From the NCBI GenBank assembly GCA_963750935.1, contig CAVVSR010000018.1, positions 124,001 to 188,000 of the forward strand: a DNA stretch of 64,000 bases, in the 5' to 3' direction. Each line of letters opens with the position of its first letter. The stretch's first letter is position 1. Positions 11,594-20,097 of the stretch are shown here, piece by piece. The notes below the pieces were generated by a model that saw only the letters and a list, made by a program, of their open reading frames with translations, made no database searches and was not told the DNA's origin. Origin of the DNA: JACCXG01 sp963750935. Its GTDB lineage: Bacteria; Acidobacteriota; Vicinamibacteria; Vicinamibacterales; 2-12-FULL-66-21. Position numbers and translations under genes: made by a program.

Positions 11594-13522
11594 GTGAGCC
11601 GCCCCTCAGCTTCCCGGCAGCGCTATCGCACCTTCGTTCAGGACTACAAGCAGCACCGCCTCGACGACTCGACCGCGAGCGGCGGCAAGCCCGAGCCGCC
11701 GGTCCCCAAGGGGTTCCCGACCGGCAAGCGCCGCGAGTACCTGCGCGACTACCTCCGCTGGCTCAAGCCGCACCGCGTCGAGATCAGCGGCGTGTTCGTG
11801 CTGGCGCTGCTGGTGGCCGGGCTCGAGATGATCGAGCCGCTGTTCATGCGGTTCATCATCGATCGCGTCCTGCTGAACACCACGCTCGACACCGCCGCCC
11901 GGCTGTCGCGGCTGCATCTGGCCGGCGGCGTGTTCGTCAGCGTGATCGTGGTCTCCAACCTGGTCAAGGTGCTCAAGGACTACCGGCAGAAGCTGCTCAA
12001 CCAGCGCGTCATGCTGTCGCTGCGGCAGTCGCTGTTCGATCGGCTGCTGCACCTGCCGCTGCCGCGGCTCTGGGACATGAAGACCGGCGGCATCCTGTCG
12101 CGCCTCACCGGCGACGTCGACACCACGACCGGCCTGCTGCAGATGGCGGTGATCTCGCCGACGATCTCGCTGATCCGGCTGATCGTCGCGGTCACGGTGC
12201 TGATGGTCCTCAACTGGCGGCTGGCGCTCACCGCGCTGGCGATCATCCCCGGCGTGATGGTCATGAGCTTCGCGTTCACGAGGCGCGTGCGCCCGATCTA
12301 CCGATCGGTCCGCAAGGACGCCGAAGTCATCGACGGGCGGGTCGGCGAGACGTTCTCGGGCATCCGCGTGGTGCGCGCCTTCGCGCGCGAGACGCGCGAG
12401 CTGTTCGGCTACATGCTCGGCCGCCACACCGTGCTGCGCAAGGAGCTGTTCGCGCACCGCCGCGAGCTGATCGTCTGGACGTCGTGGGGCCTGCTGACCG
12501 CCGCGGTCAACGTCGTCATCATCTGGTACGGCGGCTACCTGAACGTGGTCGGCCGCGCCACCATCGGCGACATCATGGCGTTCCAGTGGTACACGTTCCT
12601 GCTGATGGGGCCGGTGTGGAACATCGTCAATTCGTTCTCGGAGCTGCAGCGCTCGCTCGCCGCCATGGAGCGGGTGTTCGAGGTGCTGGCGATGGAGAAC
12701 GACAAGCCGGACCGCCCGGACGCGCGGCCGCCCCCGCGCTGGTCGAGGAGATCCGCTTCGAGCAGGTCGAGTTCGAGTACCGCGAGGGCCAGCCGGTCGT
12801 GCGCGACTTCAACGTGGTCGTGCCCGGCGGATCGGTCGTGGCGCTGGTCGGGCGCAGCGGCGCCGGCAAGACGACCGTCACCGACCTGGTGGCGCGCTTC
12901 CACGATCCCACGCAGGGGACGCATCCTCCTCAATGGCACCGACATCCGCGACTTCCGCTTGAACAGCTACCGCTCGCTGCTGGCGCTCGTGCAGCAGGAC
13001 GTGTTCCTGTTCGACGGGTCGGCGCGCGACAACATCGCCTACGGCCGGAAGGACGCCACCGACGCCGAGGTCGAGGATGCCGCCCGCCGCGCCAACGCGC
13101 ACGAGTTCATCGTGCGGCTCCCCGAGCAGTATGCGACGTTCATCGGCGAGCGTGGCGTGAAGCTGTCGGGCGGCCAGCAGCAGCGGCTGGCGATCGCCCG
13201 CGCCGTGCTCGCGCAGCCGCAGATCCTGATCCTGGACGAGGCCACGAGCAACCTCGATACCGAGAGCGAGCAGCTGATCCAGGCGTCGATGGCCGACCTG
13301 CTCGCCGGCCGGACCACGTTCGTCATCGCGCATCGGCTGTCCACGATCCGGCGCGCCGACCTGATCCTGCTGATGGAGGATGGCCGGGTGATCGAGCGCG
13401 GCACGCACACCGAGCTGATGAGCGCGGGCGGCACCTACTACAAGATGGTCAAGCGGCAGATGGAGTTCTCGGGCGAGCAGGCCGAGGTCAACGCGCTGGC
13501 GCTGGATCAGTTCGAGTCCTGA
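11594..13522 (+). CDS. MsbA-like ABC exporter (fused membrane and ATPase domains), with two compensating frameshifts
   Basis: About 642 residues from GTG 11594, the first plausible start after the wrecked permease. An N-terminal charged stretch leads to REYLRDYLRWLKPHR and a six-helix exporter domain (residues ~60-350), followed by an ABC ATPase with signature LSGGQQQRLAIARAVL, LDEATSNLD and the H-loop AHRLST. Between about 12725 and 12915 the continuous frame gives arginine/serine-rich nonsense, while the next frame encodes EIRFEQVEFEYREGQPVV and Walker A GRSGAGKTT. So a base is probably missing in the C/G run near 12725 and one is extra near 12915. With both corrected the exporter is complete; as written it lacks Walker A. 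The family exports lipids, peptides or drugs; the substrate is unknown. Confidence 0.85.
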   Translation: MSRPSASRQRYRTFVQDYKQHRLDDSTASGGKPEPPVPKGFPTGKRREYLRDYLRWLKPHRVEISGVFVLALLVAGLEMIEPLFMRFIIDRVLLNTTLDTAARLSRLHLAGGVFVSVIVVSNLVKVLKDYRQKLLNQRVMLSLRQSLFDRLLHLPLPRLWDMKTGGILSRLTGDVDTTTGLLQMAVISPTISLIRLIVAVTVLMVLNWRLALTALAIIPGVMVMSFAFTRRVRPIYRSVRKDAEVIDGRVGETFSGIRVVRAFARETRELFGYMLGRHTVLRKELFAHRRELIVWTSWGLLTAAVNVVIIWYGGYLNVVGRATIGDIMAFQWYTFLLMGPVWNIVNSFSELQRSLAAMERVFEVLAMENDKPDRPDARPPPRWSRRSASSRSSSSTARASRSCATSTWSCPADRSWRWSGAAAPARRPSPTWWRASTIPRRGRILLNGTDIRDFRLNSYRSLLALVQQDVFLFDGSARDNIAYGRKDATDAEVEDAARRANAHEFIVRLPEQYATFIGERGVKLSGGQQQRLAIARAVLAQPQILILDEATSNLDTESEQLIQASMADLLAGRTTFVIAHRLSTIRRADLILLMEDGRVIERGTHTELMSAGGTYYKMVKRQMEFSGEQAEVNALALDQFES

Positions 13523-13538
13523 CCGCCGGCGCGCCCTC

Positions 13539-14309
13539 GTGACATTCCTCGGCTTCCTGCTCGTCTTCCTCGCCGCCCTGCTCGGCGGCGCCATCAACTC
13601 GATCGCCGGCGGCGGCACGCTCCTGACGTTTCCCGCGATCGTCTGGCTGGGGATTCCCGCGCTCGCCGCCAACGCGACCAGCACGGTCGCGCTCTGGCCC
13701 GGCTCGTTCGGCAGCATGTGGGCGTATCGCGGCGAGCTCGCGGGGACGCGGCGTTGGCTGGTCTGGTTCACCGTCCCGAGCATCCTCGGCGGCATCACCG
13801 GCGCCCAGCTCCTCATCCACACGTCGGCCGATCGGTTCGACGCGATCGTGCCGTTCCTGGTGCTGGGCGCGACCGTGCTGTTCCTGCTGCAGCCGGTCGT
13901 CAGCCGCCGCCTGGCGCGGCGCGGCATCGAGGAACCGGTCAGCGAGGGCGCGCTGCCGCGGCCGTCGTGGCGGTTCCTCGCGTCGCAGTTCGCCGTCGCG
14001 GTCTACGGCGGCTATTTCGGCGCCGGCATCGGCATCCTGATGCTGGCCACACTGGGCGCGATGGGACTCACCAACATCCACCGCATGAACGGCATCAAGA
14101 ACTGGGGCGCGATGTGCATCAACGCCACCGCCGCCCTCATGTTCATCGTCAGCGGCATGGTGACCTGGCCGGTCGCGGCGGCGATGGCGCTGGGCGGGCT
14201 CGCCGGCGGCTACGGCGGCGCGCGGCTGGCGCTGCGCGTCGGTCAGACCTGGGTCCGCCGCGCCGTGGTCGCGATCGGCTTCATTGCGTTCGTCTGGCTG
14301 GTGTCATAA
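13539..14309 (+). CDS. TSUP (TauE/SafE) family membrane permease
   Basis: 256 residues from GTG 13539, 16 bp after the exporter stop, so probably co-transcribed. The family hallmarks are two half-repeats: GGAINSIAGGGTLLTFPAIV with LPALAANAT-like ALAANATSTVALWPG near the N-terminus, and FAVAVYGGYFGAGIGILML in the second half, with about eight membrane helices. TSUP proteins move sulfite, sulfonates or related organic anions across the inner membrane. No sulfur-metabolism neighbour is present to narrow the substrate. Confidence 0.88.
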   Translation: MTFLGFLLVFLAALLGGAINSIAGGGTLLTFPAIVWLGIPALAANATSTVALWPGSFGSMWAYRGELAGTRRWLVWFTVPSILGGITGAQLLIHTSADRFDAIVPFLVLGATVLFLLQPVVSRRLARRGIEEPVSEGALPRPSWRFLASQFAVAVYGGYFGAGIGILMLATLGAMGLTNIHRMNGIKNWGAMCINATAALMFIVSGMVTWPVAAAMALGGLAGGYGGARLALRVGQTWVRRAVVAIGFIAFVWLVS

Positions 14310-14319
14310 CGAGGACGGG

Positions 14320-14346
14320 TCCCAACTCCCAACTCCCAATTCCCAG
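14320..14346. repeat. Heptad tandem repeat, unit CAACTCC
   Basis: Three to four units (CCCAACTCCCAACTCCCAAT) lie between the TSUP stop and the GxxExxY element. The unit is the same as at 9412 and 4681. Confidence 0.75.
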
Positions 14347-14349
14347 CGA

Positions 14350-15056
14350 GGGAACGGAGGGGTCAGAGGAAACGGTCATTTACCGGGAGGAACGGAGGAA
14401 GCAGAGTCACGGAGAGATCTGGGGTTAGAAGGGACTCATTCGAAGGCTAATCGCGCGGTCGTCCACGATTTCACCGATGATCAGCGAACTCGGGTTCACG
14501 ACTCGTCGCACGCCACCCTTCGTCAGCGTCTCTACGTTTGAAGTTGACGAGGAGGCCATTGGCAAGTTGGCGAGCTTGAGCTGCGTCAGGACCTGGCGCC
14601 GGTGGACTTCGGCGAGTGCCGTCACCGCCTTGAGCTCGACGACTACGCGTGCTTCGACGACGAGGTCGATGTAGTACGTCGAACCGAGACGCCGGCCTTT
14701 GTAGACGATCGGCGCCGGCACGGCCTTCTCGAATGCGAGCCCCCTCGCCCTCAACTCATACGCGAGACACTCGGCATAGACGTTCTCGAAGACGCCTGGC
14801 CCAATGAAGTCGTGGACGCTGATCGCGCACCCGATGATCCGTCGGGTCAGGGCGCTCGTGCCGAATGGGTCAGTCAACATGACCACGTCCCGAGCAAGTT
14901 GCGCGCCGCCCGCCACTTGCCTGCCTGTTGCGTGAATCTGGTGCGCCGAGATCGAAATTTCTCCGTTCTCTCCGTTGCCTCCGTTGCTCAGTTAATGAGA
15001 TCCGATACCTCCGGACACCTCCCTGCCTCGTGACTCCGGTCCCTCCGCTGCCTCCT
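14350..15056. mobile_element. GxxExxY-carrying repeat element, copy 1
   Basis: A ~700-bp unit bounded on the left by GGGAACGGAGGGGTCAGAGG and on the right by TTCTCCGTTCTCTCCGTTG plus CCTCCGTTGCTCAG. The bounding motifs AACGGAG and CTCCGTT are inverted relative to each other. It contains one gene (14425-14880, minus strand). The same left and right sequences recur in the same order at 15057-15420 without most of the gene, which defines this as a discrete repeated unit. No transposase is encoded, so any movement would need help in trans. Confidence 0.65.
14425..14880 (-). CDS. GxxExxY family protein (PD-(D/E)XK nuclease-like)
   Basis: 151 residues from ATG 14880 (MLTDPFGTSALTRRIIGCAI). The family-defining motif is GPGVFENVYAECLAYEL; it is followed by YKGRRLGSTYYIDLVVEARV and VVELKAV, matching the (D)...(E)xK core of PD-(D/E)XK-type nucleases. 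Near the C-terminus the frame reads MASSSTSNVETLTKGGVRR where relatives read a GLLVNFNVE-like strand. The other frame encodes exactly GLLVNF, so a one-base loss near 14560 and a one-base gain near 14542 appear to compensate over about eight codons. Function is unproven; the family is common in soil and aquatic bacteria, often as solitary genes. Here it is the only cargo of a repeat-bounded element. Confidence 0.85.
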   Translation of the reverse strand: MLTDPFGTSALTRRIIGCAISVHDFIGPGVFENVYAECLAYELRARGLAFEKAVPAPIVYKGRRLGSTYYIDLVVEARVVVELKAVTALAEVHRRQVLTQLKLANLPMASSSTSNVETLTKGGVRRVVNPSSLIIGEIVDDRAISLRMSPF

Positions 15057-15420
15057 GGGAACGGAGGGGTCGGAGGGAACGGTCATTGACCGGGAGCAAC
15101 GGAGAAAACAGAGGAACGGAGGATCTGGGGTCAGGACGGGATCATTCGTGGGCTTCGACGCGCTCGTCCACGATCGCAAACTTGATCAGCGAACTTCGGG
15201 TTCACAACTCGCCGCACGTCCCGAGCAAGTTGCGCGCCGCCGCAGAATTACTGCTTGATGGTGAATGTGACGCGCGCAGATTGAAATTTCTCCGTTCCCT
15301 CCGTTGCCTCCGGTGCTCAGTTTTTGAGATCCGATACCTCCGGCCCCCTCCGCTCCCTCCTACCTCCCGACACCTTCCCCGCCTCCTGCCTCCGGAAGCC
15401 TCCGGAGCCCTCCGGACACA
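15057..15420. mobile_element. Internally deleted copy of the GxxExxY element, copy 2
   Basis: It abuts copy 1. It matches copy 1 from GGGAACGGAGGGGTCGGAGG through GATCAGCGAACTTCGGGTTC to CGCACG, then jumps to TCCCGAGCAAGTTGCGCGCC and continues to CTCCGTTGCCTCCGGTGCTC. About 375 bp of copy 1 (roughly 14513-14887, most of the gene) is missing, with CACG at both deletion edges (junction at 15215-15218). Only the last ~29 codons of the GxxExxY frame remain and no protein is expected. It resembles a MITE-style deletion derivative. Confidence 0.7.
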
Positions 15421-15448
15421 CCTCCCTCTTGCTACACTCCTCCCTCTC

Positions 15449-16372
15449 ATGTCCCGGAACCCCATCCAGCAGCAGTTCGATGCCGCGCTCGACGAGCTGG
15501 TCGCGACGCTGCGGCAGGACCGGTCGATCCTGGCGGCGGTGCTGGGCGGCAGCCTCTCGCACGACACGGTGTGGGCCAAGTCGGACATCGATCTGGTGAT
15601 CGTCACGCAGGACGAGAAGAAGCCGGACACGAAGTCCGTGGCGCTCTACGCCGACGGCGTGAACATCCATGCCTGGCTGATGACGCGGACCGAGTTCCGG
15701 CAGTCGGCCGAGGGCTCGATCCGCAACTCGTTCACGCACTCGTTCCTCACCAAGAGCCGGCTGCTGTATTCGCACGATCCGACCATCGCCGACCTCTGCG
15801 CCGGACTGAAGGACATCGGCGAGCGGGACCGGCAGGTGCAGCTGCTGCGCGCCGCGACCCATGCGCTGCCGGCGATCTACAAGGCCCGGAAGTGGCTGCT
15901 GACCCGCGGCGACCTCGACTACACCGCGCTGTGGATGCTCTACGCGGCGACGCCGCTGGCGACCGTCGAAGTGATGACCGCCGGCCTGCTCGTCGATCGC
16001 GAGGTCATCCCGCAGGCGCTCCAGCTGAATCCCGCCTTCTTCAAGGTCGTCTACACCGATCTCCTCAACACGAAGAAGACGCGGGCCAAGGTCGAAGCGG
16101 CGCTGGAACTGATGGAAACCTACGTCGCCGACCGGGCGCCGAAGCTGTTCGCGAGCCTGATCGACTACTTCCGCGAGGCGCAGGAAGCGCGCGCGTGCAC
16201 CGAGATCGACGACTACTTCCAGCGCAACTTCGCCATCACCGAGGCCATCACCACCTGCGAGTACCTCGCCGATCAGGGCCTGCTCGGGAAGGTCTCCACG
16301 CCGCTGCGGCTGACCCGCCGGAGCAACGTCGCCGTGCAGGAGCTGGCGTTCTTCTACATCGACCGCGACTGA
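15449..16372 (+). CDS. Nucleotidyltransferase-fold protein
   Basis: 307 residues from ATG 15449; upstream in-frame codons translate the repeat element. Near residues 30-50 the Pol-beta-type nucleotidyltransferase core is present: LGGSLSHDTVWAKSDIDLVI (GS motif and DxD). The remainder is helical and resembles substrate-binding or HEPN-like helices found in antibiotic-nucleotidyltransferase relatives. It probably transfers a nucleotide to a small molecule or protein. The substrate cannot be named. It sits alone between the repeat element and a convergent ABC transporter gene, with no obvious toxin-antitoxin partner. Confidence 0.75.
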   Translation: MSRNPIQQQFDAALDELVATLRQDRSILAAVLGGSLSHDTVWAKSDIDLVIVTQDEKKPDTKSVALYADGVNIHAWLMTRTEFRQSAEGSIRNSFTHSFLTKSRLLYSHDPTIADLCAGLKDIGERDRQVQLLRAATHALPAIYKARKWLLTRGDLDYTALWMLYAATPLATVEVMTAGLLVDREVIPQALQLNPAFFKVVYTDLLNTKKTRAKVEAALELMETYVADRAPKLFASLIDYFREAQEARACTEIDDYFQRNFAITEAITTCEYLADQGLLGKVSTPLRLTRRSNVAVQELAFFYIDRD

Positions 16373-16391
16373 CGTGGCCTCGCGGCTGGCG

Positions 16392-18216
16392 TCAGCCCGC
16401 CGACTTCCGGTACGCCGCCGCCTGGATCGCATAGAGCTGCCCGTATTGGCCGCCCTTCGCGATCAGCTCGTCGTGCGTCCCGACCTCCACGACGCGCGAG
16501 CCGTCGAGGACGACGATGAGATCGGCCATGCGGACGGTGGAGAAGCGATGTGAGACGAGGAGGGTGATGCGCCCGTCCGGGTTGTCGGCACGGGTCGCGG
16601 CGGCGTAGCGCTCGAACAGCGCATGCTCGGTCTCCGCATCGAGCGCGGCCGTGGGCTCGTCGAGGATCAGGAGGAGCGGCCGCTCGCGCATGAAGCCGCG
16701 CGCCAGCGCCAGCTTCTGCCACTGCCCGAACGACACGTCGACGCCGCCCGGCCAGGTCGGACCCAGTTGTGTCGAGAGTCCCGCGGGCAGCCGGGCCACG
16801 ACGTCCGCGGCGCCGGCGCGCTCGACCGCGGCGGCGACCGCCGGCTCGTGCTCGATCCGCGGGACGTCGCCGAGTCCGACGGTCTGCCGCGCCAGGAACT
16901 CGAACCGGAAGAAGTCCTGGAAGGCGCCGGCGAGGCGGCCTCGCCACTCGTCGGCCGGAATCCGCGAGAGTGGCGTGTCGTCCACCAGAATCGTTCCGGC
17001 GTCCGGCTCGTAGAGCCGCGCCAGCAGCTTGACGAGCGTGGTCTTGCCCGCGCCGTTCTCCCCCACCACCGCGACGACGGCGCCCGCCGGCAGCGTCACG
17101 GTGACCGCATCGAGCACGAGGCGCGAGGTGCCGGGATAGGCGAACGAGACGGCATCGAGACGAATGCCGCGGCGAAGCGCCGCCGGCGCGTGCCGATCGG
17201 CGTTCGAGTTGAGCGCGGCCGCGTAGTCCTCGAGCCACGCGAGCCGCCGCGATCCATCCATCCAGAAGCCGCGCAGGAATCCGATCTCGCCGACCGTGGC
17301 GCCGATGTAGGCCGACAGCCGCGAGCCGGCGGCCAGCACCAGCAGCACCTGTCCAGCCGGGGCGCCGAGCCCGGATGACACGAAGATCACCGCGCCGACG
17401 TAGGCGGCGCCGAAGATCGCCCACGCCAGCGTGTGCCACGCCGCCGAGCCGGATCGTGCCGCCGCCACCAGCGCGTAGCCGCGTTCCCAGGCCTGGCGGC
17501 GATCCTGAATCAGCCGCTCGCCGATGCCGGTCACGCGGACGTCCTTGCCCGGCGGGCGCGGTTGTCGCCACCGTGAAGAGATGCCGGGCCAGCCGGTTGG
17601 CCTGCGCGGCGCGCTCGTGCGCCACCCGCTCGACCGCGGGTCGCCACGTGGACGTCACCACCGTCGGGACCGCGAACACCGCCAGCAGCAGGAGCGCCGG
17701 ATGGATCGATGCGAGCAGCGTCAGCGTCACGGCGAGCCGGAGGATCCAGCCGCAGGTCGAGAACACCGACATGTACATGTGGTCGAGCACGAAGATCTGG
17801 TCGCGCAGCATCGCCAGCCGATCGAGATAATCGGGCCGCTCCTGGTGCGCGATGCTGGGAATCGACGCCTGCAGGCGGGCGACGTGCGTCTCCAGCGCGA
17901 TCGTGACCTTGTCGCGGAACCGCCGCTCCACCCGCGTGCTCACCGTGCGCAGGAACCAGGTGGCCGTCGCCGACACGGCGAGGCCGATCGCGGCGGTCCA
18001 CACCAGTCCCGGCCGATTGTCGAGCAGGCCGTTGCCGAGCAGCATCAGCCACAGCGCGATCAGCGCGTCCGGCAGCGCGGCGAGCTGCGAGAGCGCGAAG
18101 GCCGCCAGCATCAGCCGCGGCTCGTGGCGATAGCCGAGCCGGCACAGCCGCCACATCGACGACAGCGCCGGCGGCAGCGCGTCGAAGCGGTGCAGCGCGT
18201 CAGCTGAGGACGTCAT
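16392..18216 (-). CDS. ABC exporter half B (membrane plus ATPase), one frameshift
   Basis: The reconstructed protein runs from ATG 18216 (MTSSADALHRFDALPPALSS) to the stop at 16392. The N-terminal six-helix domain is in one frame down to about 17553, where an extra G in a GGG run shifts into the frame carrying VTGIGERLIQDRRQAWERGY and the ATPase. The ATPase has Walker A GENGAGKTT, Q-loop AFQDFFRF, LDEPTAALDAE and SHRFST. The signature reads VSFGQWQKLALARG instead of LSGGQ, so one composite ATP site of the heterodimer may be weak. It overlaps the end of the upstream exporter gene by 17 bp, indicating translational coupling. The two probably form a heterodimeric exporter of peptide or lipid substrates. 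Confidence 0.82.
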
Positions 18217-20008
18217 ACGTCCTCCCCTCGCCATCGTCGGCCTGCCCCGCGTCTGTGAAGCGCTGCGCCTGGAGATCGAACATCGTGCGGTAGCGTCCAC
18301 CCCTGGCCATCAACTCGTCATGGGTCCCGAGCTCGACGACGCGGCCGTGTTCGAGGACGCAGATGCGATCGGCCTGCCGCACCGTGGAGAAGCGGTGCGA
18401 GATGAGGATGGTGGTGCAGTGCCGTGTCGCCCGGAGGATGCGTTCGAAGATCTCGGCTTCGCCGCGGACGTCGAGCTGCGCGGTCGGCTCGTCGAGCAGG
18501 ACCAGTCCGGCGCCGAGCCGCACCGCGCTCAACGCCCGGGCCAGCGCCACCCGCTGCCATTGCCCGCCCGACAAGTCGGTGCCGCCGTCGTAGCCGCGCG
18601 CCAGCACCGTGTCGAGCGACGTCAGATCGGCGGCGCCGGCCGCGGTGAGCGCGGCGCCGATGACGGTGTCGGGAGCGCCGCCCGGAGCCACGTTGTCGCG
18701 CAGCGGCAGTTCGAAGCGGGTGAAGTCCTGGAACACCGCGGTCACGCGGCTGCGCCAGTCGCCGATCGCGAGCGTCTTCAAATCGACGCCGTCGATCTCG
18801 ATCGCCCCTGACTGCGGGTCGTAGAACCGGCACAGCAGCTTGGCCAGCGTCGTCTTGCCCGCGCCATTCTGGCCGACGATGGCGAGCGACGATCCGGCGG
18901 GAATCGTGAGATCGAATCGATCGAGAACGGCCGCGCCGCCGGGATAGGCGAAGGTGACGTCGCGAAAACGGATCTCCCGGGCCGGCAGTCCGGCGGCCCG
19001 CGTGGTGCCGGCGGGCAGCGCGCCGGTGACCGCCATCGCGGGGGCCAGCCTGAGGACGGCGCCAACGGGGGCGGCGGCGCCGTCGAGCGCCCAGTTGAGA
19101 CCGCCGAACGCGATGAGCGACGTCCCGACGGCGCTCTGCGCGAACACGACCAGTTCGGGCAGCGTGAGGCGGCCGGCCAGCGCGGCCGAGGCGAGCGCCC
19201 AGCACACCAGGACGTTCGCGGCCACAACGATGAGGACGCTCCACGTCATCGGCTGCTCGCGCAGCCGCGTCGCCTCGTACTGGAGCGCGTGCAACTGCGT
19301 GCGCCGTCTGGCAAATCGATCGATGGTCCAGTCGGCGAGGCCGAACAGCCGCAGTTCCTTGGCCGGGGCGGGATCGACCGCCAGCCGGAAGGCGTAGTCC
19401 GCGTCGCGCTGCGCGCTGCGGACCTCGCTGGTATTGCGGTCCTTCCAGATCCCGCTCTCGCGCAGCAGCCAGTGGGTGGCCAGCCAGGCTGCGCCCAGGA
19501 CCAGCGGCGCCCACCACGCGAACGCGAACAGCACGACGGCGCTCGACAGGCCCGCGATCAGCTCGACCAGTCCGACGGCGATGAAGTCCATCGAGATCGA
19601 CATCGGCGGGCCGGTCATGCCCAGGTCGAAGTCGCGCGCCACGGTCAGGTCGCTGGTGAGCGTCGGGTCTTCGAGGTGGCCGATCCCTGGCGGCCGCACG
19701 CACGACTCGGTGAGCCGGTCGTAGAGCCAGGCGGCGACGCGGTCGCCGAGGTTCGAGCCGATCGCCTGATGGATGGGGGTCGCGACCTGCAGGAGCACGA
19801 ACACCGCGCCGACGATCGCGAGCGGGCCGCTCAACGGATCGCCGCGCTGCACCGAGCCGACCAGCAGCCCCATGGACAGCGCGAAGGCGACGGGCAGCAG
19901 TCCGCGCAGCGCCAGCAGGATCCACCAGGCAAGCGCCAGCCGCCAATCGGCCCGCGTCAGGACCCGGAAGAACGTCCATTCGTTGCGCGCGCGGAGGCGG
20001 TCGAACAT
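18200..20008 (-). CDS. ABC exporter half A (membrane plus ATPase)
   Basis: 602 residues, intact, from ATG 20008. The six-helix membrane domain spans residues ~25-310. The ATPase has Walker A GQNGAGKTT, Q-loop VFQDFTRFELPL, canonical signature LSGGQWQRVALARAL, LDEPTAQLD and H-loop SHRFST. It is paired with the overlapping downstream exporter gene, and both share the FQDF(T/F)RFE motif, which suggests duplication of an ancestral half. The canonical signature here beside the altered one in the partner fits a heterodimer with one hydrolysing site. Similar pairs occur with peptide natural-product or lantibiotic export, but no biosynthetic gene is seen here. A divergent ADOP starts 90 bp away. Confidence 0.88.
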   Translation of the reverse strand: MFDRLRARNEWTFFRVLTRADWRLALAWWILLALRGLLPVAFALSMGLLVGSVQRGDPLSGPLAIVGAVFVLLQVATPIHQAIGSNLGDRVAAWLYDRLTESCVRPPGIGHLEDPTLTSDLTVARDFDLGMTGPPMSISMDFIAVGLVELIAGLSSAVVLFAFAWWAPLVLGAAWLATHWLLRESGIWKDRNTSEVRSAQRDADYAFRLAVDPAPAKELRLFGLADWTIDRFARRRTQLHALQYEATRLREQPMTWSVLIVVAANVLVCWALASAALAGRLTLPELVVFAQSAVGTSLIAFGGLNWALDGAAAPVGAVLRLAPAMAVTGALPAGTTRAAGLPAREIRFRDVTFAYPGGAAVLDRFDLTIPAGSSLAIVGQNGAGKTTLAKLLCRFYDPQSGAIEIDGVDLKTLAIGDWRSRVTAVFQDFTRFELPLRDNVAPGGAPDTVIGAALTAAGAADLTSLDTVLARGYDGGTDLSGGQWQRVALARALSAVRLGAGLVLLDEPTAQLDVRGEAEIFERILRATRHCTTILISHRFSTVRQADRICVLEHGRVVELGTHDELMARGGRYRTMFDLQAQRFTDAGQADDGEGRTYDVLS

Positions 20009-20097
20009 CGTGTGGCCGGAAGCAAACCATGTGGGCGACGCATACCGTCAAACCCGCAGGCACGAGCGGCCACTCCGGCCGCCGGCAAGGAGATCCC

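Noticed and set aside
15449..16372. MNT/HEPN toxin-antitoxin pair
   Set aside because: The nucleotidyltransferase is ~300 residues and stands alone; no short HEPN partner is adjacent.
16651..18207. + strand open frames opposite the ABC exporter half B
   Set aside because: Antisense shadows with no domain signal; the minus strand carries Walker A, signature and H-loop motifs.
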